A stretch of 18,119 nt of DNA, from assembly GCA_910579925.1 (NCBI GenBank), contig CAJTVY010000056.1, positions 1 to 18,119 of the forward strand, given 5' to 3'. How positions within the stretch are numbered: position 1 is the stretch's first letter; each line of letters starts with the position of its first letter. A model generated the notes under the pieces. It saw only the letters and a program-made list of their open reading frames with translations. It had not been told where the DNA came from and searched no databases. The position numbers were made by a program, and so were the translations under genes. Shown here piece by piece: positions 1 through 6,311 of this stretch. The DNA comes from an uncultured Dorea sp. (GTDB lineage: Bacteria > Bacillota > Clostridia > Lachnospirales > Lachnospiraceae).

Positions 1-8
1 GAAATTTG

Positions 9-35
9 TTAGCACTCACTAAAAAAGAGTGCTAA
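9..35. promoter_or_regulatory. CIRCE operator (HrcA binding site)
   Basis: A perfect inverted repeat TTAGCACTC, 9-nt spacer, GAGTGCTAA. This is the exact consensus architecture of the CIRCE element bound by the heat-shock repressor HrcA. It ends 7 nt upstream of the -35 box of the htpG promoter, rather than overlapping the start site or leader as it usually does in Bacillus groE and dnaK operons. HrcA control of htpG is inferred from this placement. Confidence 0.95.
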
Positions 36-42
36 TTTTCTA

Positions 43-71
43 TTGACTTTTAAAATCTGTCGTATTATCAT
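43..71 (+). promoter_or_regulatory. Sigma-A promoter of htpG
   Basis: TTGACT (43-48) and TATCAT (66-71) are separated by exactly 17 nt, close to the vegetative consensus. The start of transcription is expected near 78, giving a leader of about 120 nt. The CIRCE operator sits directly upstream. Confidence 0.8.
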
Positions 72-81
72 ATCTGTTAGA

Positions 82-149
82 CAAGGGACAGTTTCTTCGT
101 AATATGTGTCCCTTGCAGGATTAGCCTGGGGGCTGGCGGACTAACGTCC
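82..149 (+). other. Structured 5' leader of htpG
   Basis: Three short hairpins follow the predicted start site. A 9-bp perfect stem pairs CAAGGGACA (82-90) with TGTCCCTTG (107-115); AGCC (123-126) pairs with GGCT (131-134); GGAC (138-141) pairs with GTCC (146-149). The first stem lies almost at the 5' end of the mRNA, where it could protect against decay. None of them covers the ribosome binding site at 188-192. I match it to no known riboswitch or RNA thermometer. Confidence 0.45.
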
Positions 150-200
150 AATAAGGTACGAGTTTTTTAGAAAAAATAAAATGAGGCAGGAGTGATAAAG

Positions 201-2270
201 ATGGCAGCAAAGAAAGGAAATCTATCAATCAGTAGTGAGAATATATTCCCAATTATCAAGAAATGGGTATATTCCGACCACGACATTTTTGCGCGTGAGC
301 TTGTATCCAACGGATGCGATGCGATCACGAAGTTGAAGAAACTGGACATGATGGGAGAGTACCAGTTACCGGATGACTATAAGCCATCCATCAAGGTAGA
401 GGTGAACCCGGAAGAGAAGACATTAAAATTTACAGACAACGGGCTTGGAATGACGGCAGAAGAAGTGGAAGAGTATATTACTCAGATCGCATTTTCCGGC
501 GCTACAGAGTTCCTTGAGAAATACAAAGACAAGACGACGGAAGACGACATGATCGGTCACTTCGGCCTTGGTTTCTATTCTGCATTCATGGTCGCAGATG
601 AAGTGCATATTGATACCCTTTCCTACAAAGAGGGGGCGAAGCCTGTACACTGGATCAGCGATGGCGGCACAGAGTATGAGATGGACGAGGGGAATAAAGA
701 GGGCGTAGGAACCGAGATTACTCTGTATCTGAACGATGACAGCGTAGAGTTCTCTAACGAATACCGCGTCAGAGAAGTAATTGAGAAATACTGCTCTTTC
801 ATGCCGGTAGAGATCTTCCTGTCCAAAGCAAATGCCGAGCCGGAGTATGAGACGATCGACGAGGCGGATTTAAAAGAGGACGACGTTATTGTCGAGCGTA
901 TCCATGAAGAAGCTAAGATGGAGGAGAAGGAGAACGAAGACGGCGAAAAAGAGATGGTAGAGGTAGAGCCGGCGAAGGAGAAGGTTAAGATTGAGAAACG
1001 CCCGGTTTCCTTAAGCGATATCCATCCGTTATGGACAAAGCACCCCAATGATTGCTCGGATGAAGATTATCAGGAGTTCTACCGCAAGGTATTCCTGGAT
1101 TACAAAGAGCCCTTGTTCTGGATTCATCTGAACATGGATTATCCGTTCAACTTAAAGGGAATCCTGTATTTCCCTAGGATTAATACAGAGTATGATTCCA
1201 TTGAAGGAACGATTAAGCTATACAACAATCAGGTATTTATCGCGGACAATATCAAGGAAGTGATTCCAGAGTTCTTAATGGTACTGAAGGGTGTGATCGA
1301 CTGTCCGGATCTGCCGCTGAACGTGTCAAGAAGCGCGCTTCAGAACGATGGGTTTGTCAATAAGATTGCCGACTATATATCCAAGAAGGTGGCTGACAAA
1401 CTTTCGGGAATGTGCAAGACGAAGAGAGAGGACTATGAGAAATACTGGGATGATATCAGCCCGTTCATCAAGTTCGGCTGTTTAAAAGACGAGAAATTCT
1501 GTGATAAGATGAAAGATGTGATCCTGTTCAAGAATATTGACGGAAAATATCTGACATTGAAAGACTGTATCGAGGAAAACGGCGGCGAGGTCGTAGAGGC
1601 GAACGAGAAGAAGGAAGATGCTGAGGGCGGAAATGAAGATGAGAACAAGGTAGAGGAGATTAAGACCACCATCTACTATGTGACAGATGAGATCCAGCAG
1701 AGTCAGTATATCAATATGTTCAGAAACCAGGGACAGGATGCGGTAATCTTAGGCCATAATATTGATTCGCCGTTTATCTCTCAGTTAGAACAGAAGAATC
1801 CGAACATCCGCTTCCAGAGGATTGATGCAGATGTAACAGATAACGTAAAGGAAGAGGTAGCAGAGGAGGAAAAAGAGGCGTTCAAGGCTACGTCCGACAG
1901 TCTGATTGAGATCTTCCGTAAGGAGCTGGGTAATGAGAAACTGGATGTGAAGATCGAAAAACTGAAAGACGAAAAGGTTGCGTCTATGATTACACTGTCC
2001 GAACAGAATCGCCGTATGCAGGAAATGATGAAGATGTACGGTATGGGCAATATGGGCGGCATGGGTATGGGCGACGAGAGTACGCTGATTCTGAATGCGA
2101 ACCATCCTCTGGTGAAGTTTGTGGTTGAGAATAAGGAGAACGAAAAAGTGTCTCTTATCTGCAAACAATTATATGATCTGGCCATGCTGGCGCATAAGCC
2201 GCTGAATCCGGAAGAGATGACGGCGTTTGTACAGAGAAGTAATGAGGTTATGATGTTGTTGACGAAATAG
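201..2270 (+). CDS. htpG: Hsp90-family chaperone HtpG
   Basis: Cytosolic ATP-dependent homodimeric Hsp90 chaperone that helps remodel client proteins, usually with DnaK. The N-terminal GHKL ATPase domain shows RELVSNGCDA (residues 32-41; Glu33 and Asn37 positions), DNGLGM (79-84) and GHFGLGFYSAF (119-129). The middle domain carries NVSRSALQ (374-381) with the ATPase-stimulating Arg. The protein is 689 residues, longer than the usual 620-640, because of two Glu/Lys-rich inserts near 212-266 (the charged linker) and 459-487. A Met/Gly-rich stretch precedes the C-terminal dimerisation domain. I chose ATG 201 because AGGAG at 188-192 lies 8 nt upstream; GTG 192 would overlap that site. It is monocistronic, with CIRCE plus a sigma-A promoter ahead and an intrinsic terminator behind. 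Identity is certain; HrcA regulation is inferred. Confidence 0.98.
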   Translation: MAAKKGNLSISSENIFPIIKKWVYSDHDIFARELVSNGCDAITKLKKLDMMGEYQLPDDYKPSIKVEVNPEEKTLKFTDNGLGMTAEEVEEYITQIAFSGATEFLEKYKDKTTEDDMIGHFGLGFYSAFMVADEVHIDTLSYKEGAKPVHWISDGGTEYEMDEGNKEGVGTEITLYLNDDSVEFSNEYRVREVIEKYCSFMPVEIFLSKANAEPEYETIDEADLKEDDVIVERIHEEAKMEEKENEDGEKEMVEVEPAKEKVKIEKRPVSLSDIHPLWTKHPNDCSDEDYQEFYRKVFLDYKEPLFWIHLNMDYPFNLKGILYFPRINTEYDSIEGTIKLYNNQVFIADNIKEVIPEFLMVLKGVIDCPDLPLNVSRSALQNDGFVNKIADYISKKVADKLSGMCKTKREDYEKYWDDISPFIKFGCLKDEKFCDKMKDVILFKNIDGKYLTLKDCIEENGGEVVEANEKKEDAEGGNEDENKVEEIKTTIYYVTDEIQQSQYINMFRNQGQDAVILGHNIDSPFISQLEQKNPNIRFQRIDADVTDNVKEEVAEEEKEAFKATSDSLIEIFRKELGNEKLDVKIEKLKDEKVASMITLSEQNRRMQEMMKMYGMGNMGGMGMGDESTLILNANHPLVKFVVENKENEKVSLICKQLYDLAMLAHKPLNPEEMTAFVQRSNEVMMLLTK

Positions 2271-2340
2271 GCGGATATCGCACGTTTACTGTTGACGGGG
2301 ATGTTTGTAACAAAACAGATGAATAAAACCTAAGGATTCA

Positions 2341-2394
2341 AAAAGGAGAAGTCGGCTAATGCCGATTTCTTCCGATTTTGAAGAAAAATAGAGA
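2341..2394. repeat. Left arm of ~54-bp inverted repeat
   Basis: Its reverse complement aligns with 3987-4039 at about 87% identity with one 1-nt gap. It includes the terminator hairpin with core TCGGCTAATGCCGA. Similarity stops sharply on both sides: outward of 2341 and inward of 2394 the two copies diverge. Confidence 0.8.
2348..2379 (+). terminator. Intrinsic terminator of htpG (also inside left inverted repeat)
   Basis: GAAGTCGGC (2348-2356), loop TAAT, GCCGATTTC (2361-2369) form a 9-bp stem with one G-U pair, followed by an interrupted T-rich tail ending in GATTTT. The same hairpin and tail recur in inverted orientation at 4000-4032 after the chemotaxis gene, so it is also part of the inverted repeat bounding the cassette. 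Confidence 0.65.
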
Positions 2395-2460
2395 TACCCT
2401 ATGGAAATGAGGCCGTTTAGCACTGGCATTATTCTGTGGGGTATCTCTATTCATAGGGTA
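2388..2460. other. Hairpin with two mutually exclusive pairings
   Basis: ATAGAGATACCC (2388-2399) is perfectly complementary to GGGTATCTCTAT (2439-2450). TACCCTATG (2395-2403) is perfectly complementary to CATAGGGTA (2452-2460). The two stems share 2395-2399, so only one can form at a time. Read on the minus strand the first stem is followed by a T-rich tract and looks like an intrinsic terminator, although no minus-strand gene precedes it inside the cassette. It lies at the left end of the AT-rich cassette, and its function is unknown. Confidence 0.5.
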
Positions 2461-2518
2461 AATCATTATTTTTGGCCACACTATCCAAAAGCCTGATTGC
2501 AGAACTTTATGAAAATTA

Positions 2519-2547
2519 TTGACTTCCTAGTTTTGCTGTGCTATACT
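2519..2547 (+). promoter_or_regulatory. Sigma-A promoter of the pnuC-nim unit
   Basis: TTGACT (2519-2524), 17 nt, TATACT (2542-2547) is nearly consensus. The start of transcription is expected near 2554, leaving a leader of about 115 nt before the pnuC start codon that contains the structured RNA at 2574-2642. Confidence 0.85.
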
Positions 2548-2570
2548 TGCTAAAGTTAAATAAATAATAG

Positions 2571-2655
2571 TCTGCCACCGGGTAGAGAAGCGAAAGCATT
2601 CGTTACACATCGTTAGGTCATTGAAGATGTGTAGTCGGGTGCTTATTTTATTTTT
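2571..2655 (+). ncRNA. Candidate NAD+-responsive (pnuC-motif, NAD+-II type) riboswitch leader
   Basis: The leader folds by eye into an outer stem, GCCACC (2574-2579) with GGGTGC (2637-2642) and one bulge. This stem encloses a small hairpin GAAGC-GAAA-GC-A-TTC (2587-2601) and an 8-bp hairpin TACACATC (2604-2611) with GATGTGTA (2626-2633). A T-rich run (2643-2655) directly follows the outer stem, so closing it could cause attenuation before the ribosome binding site at 2656. NAD+-II riboswitches are known upstream of pnuC in Firmicutes; assignment to that class rests on gene context and compactness, since I cannot match the consensus from memory. It does not look like an FMN or TPP riboswitch. 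Confidence 0.5.
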
Positions 2656-2668
2656 AGGAGGTAATTAT

Positions 2669-3391
2669 ATGCACACGAGAGAACGAAAATCATTATTTGA
2701 TTATTTTACAAAAGGAGAGATATTGTTATGGTGTATTTCAGTGACTTTTATTGTCGTATCATTTTGGTTATTTGACAGAGAAAATTATTTAACACTTATT
2801 GCTTCTTTCATTGGTGTAACATCGCTAATCTTTAATGCAAAGGGAAATCCGTTCGGACAGTTTCTTATGGTTATATTTAGTATATTATATGGGGTAATAT
2901 CTTTTGCATTTGCTTATTATGGGGAGATGATAAGCTACCTGGGAATGACAGCCCCAATGGCTGTTTTTGCATTAGTCTCATGGTTGAGAAATCCGTATAA
3001 CGGAAATAAAGCAGAAGTAAAAGTAAATAGATTAAAAGCAAAAGAGATTATTTTTATGATGATATTGACAGTAGCCATTACACTTGTTTTTTATTATATT
3101 TTGGCGGCTTTTCATACGGCAAACCTAATACCGAGCACGATATCTGTCACAACAAGTTTTCTTGCGGTTTATCTGACTTTTAGAAGGAGTGCATTTTATG
3201 CAATCGGTTATGCCGCAAATGATATTGTGCTTATTATTCTATGGGTGTTAGCAACAATTTCTGATATATCGTATTTATCTGTTGCTATTTGTTTTGTCGT
3301 GTTTTTAGTAAATGATATTTATGGATTTATCAACTGGTCAAGAATGCAGAAACGCCAAGAAAACGATTGCATTGCCGTAGTGAACAATTAA
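2669..3391 (+). CDS. pnuC: PnuC-family nicotinamide riboside transporter
   Basis: Integral membrane facilitator that brings in an NAD+ precursor, typically nicotinamide riboside trapped by phosphorylation inside the cell. The 240-residue protein has about seven hydrophobic segments. Its C-terminus carries the family-typical NDIYGFINW (residues 215-223), with a related AANDIVLIILW in the preceding segment (182-192) and a WLRNPYNG loop (105-112). ATG 2669 is chosen because AGGAGG (2656-2661) lies 7 nt upstream. The frame stays open back to 2621, but that extension has no ribosome binding site and lies in the leader RNA. The gene is AT-rich and shares its transcript with the nim-like gene 22 nt downstream. 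Paralogues carry thiamine or riboflavin, but the leader shows no TPP or FMN element. Family is sure, substrate inferred. Confidence 0.9.
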   Translation: MHTRERKSLFDYFTKGEILLWCISVTFIVVSFWLFDRENYLTLIASFIGVTSLIFNAKGNPFGQFLMVIFSILYGVISFAFAYYGEMISYLGMTAPMAVFALVSWLRNPYNGNKAEVKVNRLKAKEIIFMMILTVAITLVFYYILAAFHTANLIPSTISVTTSFLAVYLTFRRSAFYAIGYAANDIVLIILWVLATISDISYLSVAICFVVFLVNDIYGFINWSRMQKRQENDCIAVVNN

Positions 3392-3413
3392 AGGATAAAA
3401 GAGGTAAAGAAAT

Positions 3414-3905
3414 ATGTTCAGAGAAATGAGAAGAAAAAAACAAATTTTAAGTAATAAAGAAAATATTGAAATACTTGAGAAAGGAACTTCTGGGATATTG
3501 GCATTACTGGGTGATAATGAATACCCATATGCTGTTCCTATCAGTTATGTTTATGAAAATTCTAAAGTTTATTTTCATAGTGCAAAAGCGGGACACAAAA
3601 TAGATGCCATAAGGAAATGCAGCAAAGCATCCTTTTGCGTAATTGCCCAAGACGAGATATTCCCAGAAGAATATACAACATATTTTAGGAGTGTAATTGT
3701 ATTTGGTAAAATACGCATATTGGAGGATGAAAATGAAATTAGAAAAGCAATTGAAAAGTTAGCAATTAAATATTATCCAACAGATAGCATTGAAAACAGG
3801 AATCAAGAAATTGCAAGAGAATGGAAACCTTTATGCATGATGGAACTGTCTGTTGAGCATATGACAGGAAAAGAAGCAATAGAAATTGCCAAAAAGAAAT
3901 GGTAG
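3414..3905 (+). CDS. Nim-like / pyridoxamine 5'-phosphate oxidase-family flavin split-barrel protein
   Basis: A 163-residue cytosolic protein of the PNPOx-like split-barrel fold that binds FMN (or F420 in other lineages). It resembles the NimA group, some of whose members inactivate 5-nitroimidazoles by nitro reduction. The start MFREMRRKKQ, then YPYAVPISYVY (37-47), YFHSAKAGHK (53-62) with His55 and His61 near the flavin phosphate, and EEYTTYFRSVIVFGK (85-99) are typical. It follows pnuC by 22 nt with AGAGGT as ribosome binding site, so the two are co-transcribed. Its AT-rich codon use matches pnuC, not the flanking genes. Many homologues in gut Firmicutes have no proven drug-resistance role, so substrate is unknown; pairing with a NAD+-precursor importer only hints at redox metabolism. 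Confidence 0.8.
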   Translation: MFREMRRKKQILSNKENIEILEKGTSGILALLGDNEYPYAVPISYVYENSKVYFHSAKAGHKIDAIRKCSKASFCVIAQDEIFPEEYTTYFRSVIVFGKIRILEDENEIRKAIEKLAIKYYPTDSIENRNQEIAREWKPLCMMELSVEHMTGKEAIEIAKKKW

Positions 3906-3928
3906 CTTATCATCGCTTATTATTGCGA

Positions 3929-3985
3929 GGGGCTGTCGGCTAATAGATAGTCATGAACAGGGGCTATCTATTAGCCGACAGCTCC
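3929..3985 (+). terminator. Very long hairpin after the nim-like gene
   Basis: A perfect 19-bp stem pairs 3932-3950 with 3964-3982, extended to about 22 pairs by the flanking G-rich and C-rich bases, with a 13-nt loop. A short T-containing tail follows. It ends the pnuC-nim unit and may work in both directions. It contains the same GTCGGCTAAT decamer as the htpG-side inverted repeat. Confidence 0.7.
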
Positions 3986-3986
3986 G

Positions 3987-4039
3987 TCTCTAATTTGTTT
4001 AAAATCGAAAGAAATCGGCATTAGCCGATTTCCCCTTTT
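3987..4039. repeat. Right arm of ~54-bp inverted repeat
   Basis: Inverted copy of 2341-2394. It begins with TCTCTA and ends with CCTTTT, and contains the perfect 9-bp hairpin 4011-4032. The outer end stops 9 nt before the stop codon of the chemotaxis gene. Confidence 0.8.
4000..4032 (-). terminator. Intrinsic terminator of the chemotaxis gene (minus strand)
   Basis: Minus-strand GAAATCGGC, loop TAAT, GCCGATTTC (perfect 9 bp; plus-strand 4011-4032) followed by a T-rich tail ending in GATTTT. It begins 16 nt after the gene's stop codon. The hairpin is also followed by CCCTTTT on the plus strand, so it may terminate both ways. Confidence 0.65.
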
Positions 4040-4048
4040 ATGGTAAAT

Positions 4049-6061
4049 TTACTTTTTCAGTTTAAACTTCGATACCAGATCGTTCAGCATACTTGCCTGG
4101 CCAGATAATTCCTCGCTGGCGGAAGCGCTCTTCTCAGCAGTCGCCAGATTGGACTGTACCACGTCAGAAATCTGTGCAATACCACGGGTGACTTCTTCAG
4201 TAGCCTCTGCCTGTTTCTCAGCGTATTCCGCAATTCCTTCGATCAGCCGGCTTACTTCCTCTGCCTGTCCTACGACCTCCATCATAGAAGCAGCCGTATC
4301 CTGAGCCATGCTGCTTCCTTCCTCTACAGCTTCTACGGTCTGGTCAATCAGAGTCGTCGTATTCTTTGCCGCCTCGGAAGATTTGCTGGCCAGGTTGCGT
4401 ACCTCGTCCGCAACTACAGCAAAGCCCTTGCCTGCAGTACCTGCCCGGGCAGCCTCCACGGCGGCGTTCAGAGCCAGAATGTTGGTCTGGAATGCAATAT
4501 CCTCGATGGTCTTAATAATGCTATGGATCTCCGTGGACTTATCGCTGATCTTCTGGATTGCCGTATTCATATGCTGCACCTTGTCATTGCTTTCCAGAAT
4601 ACGTGTTCTGACATTAACTGAGATCTCGCTGGCTTTCTTGGCGCCCTGTGCGGTCTGCTGAATTCCGTCAGATACCTGGGTCATGTGTGAAGCCAGGGAA
4701 TCCACTGCGTCCGTCTGTTGTGAAGATCCTAAAGAGAGTGTCTGCGCTCCGTCAGAGACATATTCAGAACCAGTCGCCACCTGACTCGCAGCCACATGGA
4801 TCTGCCCCAGAGTCTCGTTAAGAGACCAGGAAATCCGTTCCAGAGATTCCTTAATCTTTGCAAATTCACCGATATATTCATGGGTGAGGGTAAATGCAAG
4901 ATCACCCTCAGAGATGTCGTGGAGTTTCTCTGATATCTCATCAATATAATCTACATAATCTCGCAGACGGGACACCGTCTTGCCAAAATTATTCGCCAGT
5001 TCGCCAAGTTCATCATTGGAATTATGTCTGACAGACTGATCCAGATGTCCGTCGGCAATCTTTGCGGCAACAAGATTCAGTTCCGCCACCGGCTTACCGA
5101 TAATGTTCCTTACGAGAATGATTGTGAGAATAACCATAATGATGACTGCAAAGGCGGCTACCGATGACATGATACCGGTCAGCGTATTTAGATCAGCCAG
5201 TACCTCGTCCCTGGATACATAGGAGACGGCAACCCATTCACAGTTCGGTACTTTCGTCACTTCTATGTACATCTCATCGTCATAGAGACTCAGACCGGTT
5301 GAGCCGTTCTGGATCTTCTGAGCGGCGTATGCATACATATCTCCATTGAATTCTGCCATGGAACGGCCGTTCATCTCTGTATCCGGGTGTCCGATGATGG
5401 TGTTGGTTCTGGTATCTACAAGATAGATTCCGCCAGTCTTTTCAAGACGGATTTCAGATACGATATCAGAAATGGATTTCAGGTACACGTCTGCAGCCGC
5501 AACGCCCCGGGTCCCGCCTAATGCATCCCTTAGTACGCCGGAGGCGCCGACCACATAAGACTGGCTGTCTTCGTCAAAATAAGCGGCTCCCAGGATAAAG
5601 TCTTCAGATGAAAGACCGTCCTTGTACCAGGGCTTCTCCAGCGCATTATAGTCAGGCCCGGGAATAAATGATGCATGGTGCAGAGAACCGTCTGTCAGCG
5701 CTACATAAATTCCCGCAGGATAAGCGCTGTTCTGATTGGCGGTATGCTTAATATATTCCTCCATACGGGCAACGTCCATGTCGTCGTACTGGATCGTATC
5801 CCGCTGTGTCTCAAGAGTGGCTAATATTCCGCTCATCCAGGCGTTCACTTCCTGGATTGCCTTATCCGTGGTCTCCTCAAGAAGGTTCTCACTCTTTGTC
5901 AGCAAGGCGTCGGATACACGGCTTCGAACAATCAGAAGCAGCGCTCCAACCATAATTACTATCGTGACGACAATTGCCATCACCAGCTTTCCCGTAATGC
6001 CAAATCTGCGCATCATGGAGTGGGAAGCCGGATTGTCTTTTGTTTTTTTCTTACCTCTCAT
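4049..6061 (-). CDS. Methyl-accepting chemotaxis protein with dCache sensor domain
   Basis: Membrane receptor of 670 residues that signals to CheA/CheW. Order: basic N-terminus; TM1 about 26-45; extracellular double-Cache domain about 46-290 with the PWYKDGL motif (144-150); TM2 about 297-318; HAMP about 319-372; a second HAMP-like stretch near 373-415; signalling coiled coil with the conserved hairpin tip DIAFQTNILALNAAVEAARA (521-540) and following GKGFAVVADEVRNLA. It ends KFKLKK with no CheR/CheB tether. The start is set by AGGAGA 9 nt upstream of ATG 6061. It is monocistronic, with its own TATAAT promoter and terminator; no other chemotaxis gene is in the window. Class is certain; ligand unknown, although the Cache form is the one often binding small amino acids, amines or carboxylates. 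Confidence 0.95.
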   Translation of the reverse strand: MRGKKKTKDNPASHSMMRRFGITGKLVMAIVVTIVIMVGALLLIVRSRVSDALLTKSENLLEETTDKAIQEVNAWMSGILATLETQRDTIQYDDMDVARMEEYIKHTANQNSAYPAGIYVALTDGSLHHASFIPGPDYNALEKPWYKDGLSSEDFILGAAYFDEDSQSYVVGASGVLRDALGGTRGVAAADVYLKSISDIVSEIRLEKTGGIYLVDTRTNTIIGHPDTEMNGRSMAEFNGDMYAYAAQKIQNGSTGLSLYDDEMYIEVTKVPNCEWVAVSYVSRDEVLADLNTLTGIMSSVAAFAVIIMVILTIILVRNIIGKPVAELNLVAAKIADGHLDQSVRHNSNDELGELANNFGKTVSRLRDYVDYIDEISEKLHDISEGDLAFTLTHEYIGEFAKIKESLERISWSLNETLGQIHVAASQVATGSEYVSDGAQTLSLGSSQQTDAVDSLASHMTQVSDGIQQTAQGAKKASEISVNVRTRILESNDKVQHMNTAIQKISDKSTEIHSIIKTIEDIAFQTNILALNAAVEAARAGTAGKGFAVVADEVRNLASKSSEAAKNTTTLIDQTVEAVEEGSSMAQDTAASMMEVVGQAEEVSRLIEGIAEYAEKQAEATEEVTRGIAQISDVVQSNLATAEKSASASEELSGQASMLNDLVSKFKLKK

Positions 6062-6111
6062 ATTTCTCTGTCTCCTTTAACTAACAAATAACTAACATAT
6101 ACTATAAGTAA

Positions 6112-6140
6112 ATTATAATGTATTTACTATGAAAATACAA
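6112..6140 (-). promoter_or_regulatory. Likely promoter of the chemotaxis gene (minus strand)
   Basis: On the minus strand a perfect TATAAT (plus-strand 6112-6117) lies 17 nt downstream of TTGTAT (6135-6140). The -35 box is weak. The AT-rich leader contains two TGTTAGTT repeats, 11 nt apart. No motility-type sigma-D promoter is visible. Confidence 0.5.
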
Positions 6141-6168
6141 TGAAAAACGCAAAATATGTCTATAATTC

Positions 6169-6311
6169 GTAACAGTTCAGTCTGCAACTGCGCACTTGCT
6201 GCGCAGTTAGCAGCCAATGCATTGGAGCAGCCGGGAATCCGCCCCTTTGCCGCAGGCAATTTTAAAATGGGCGGATTCCGTAACAGTGAAGCCGGTAGGC
6301 TGAACTGTTAC
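6169..6311. repeat. MITE-like, highly structured 143-bp intergenic element
   Basis: GTAACAGTTCAG (6169-6180) is the perfect inverse of CTGAACTGTTAC (6300-6311). Inside are AACTGCGCA/TGCGCAGTT (6186-6194 with 6200-6208) and GGAATCCGCCC/GGGCGGATTCC (6234-6244 with 6269-6279), the latter enclosing TTGCC/GGCAA (6247-6251 with 6255-6259). A second partial copy of the end, GTAACAGT, sits at 6280-6287 and could pair with ACTGTTAC instead. The element is GC-richer than the surrounding spacer and codes for nothing convincing. Its right end touches the last base of the DUF5721 stop codon. Small size, terminal inverted repeats and internal palindromes suggest a non-autonomous element or dispersed repeat family; a structured RNA or terminator of the upstream gene is possible. 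Confidence 0.55.

Larger units (their letters stand above)
2341..4039. mobile_element. Candidate transposase-free mobile cassette bounded by inverted repeats
   Basis: The left arm (2341-2394) and right arm (3987-4039) are inverted copies of each other, about 47 of 54 aligned positions identical, with a 20-bp core that matches exactly. Between them lie an AT-rich promoter, leader RNA, pnuC and a nim-like gene whose codon use (AAA, TTA, ATA, TTT) differs plainly from the GC-richer flanking genes. No transposase is present, so it resembles a 'mobile insertion cassette', meaning cargo between IS-type ends moved in trans. I see no clear target-site duplication. The alternative is that both arms are copies of one intrinsic terminator belonging to the two convergent flanking genes, with the AT-rich pair inserted between them. 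Confidence 0.4.

Noticed and set aside
192..200. GTG 192 as the htpG start
   Set aside because: It overlaps the AGGAG site itself; ATG 201 has 8-nt spacing and gives the normal family N-terminus.
623..1048. Long open frames antisense to htpG and similar antisense frames over ligA, clpX and the subtilase
   Set aside because: They lack ribosome binding sites and recognisable domains, have low-complexity Ser/Phe-rich composition, and overlap well-identified genes.
2292..2320. TTGACG promoter-like box after htpG
   Set aside because: No acceptable -10 at 16-18 nt and no gene starting downstream before the terminator.
2621..2668. Upstream in-frame extension of pnuC from TTG 2621 or ATG 2627
   Set aside because: No ribosome binding site precedes it and it lies in the folded leader RNA; AGGAGG 7 nt before ATG 2669 sets the start.
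3929..3985. Integron attC-like folded site for the long hairpin
   Set aside because: No GTTRRRY/RYYYAAC core sites, no asymmetric bulged bases and no integrase nearby; a terminator explains it better.
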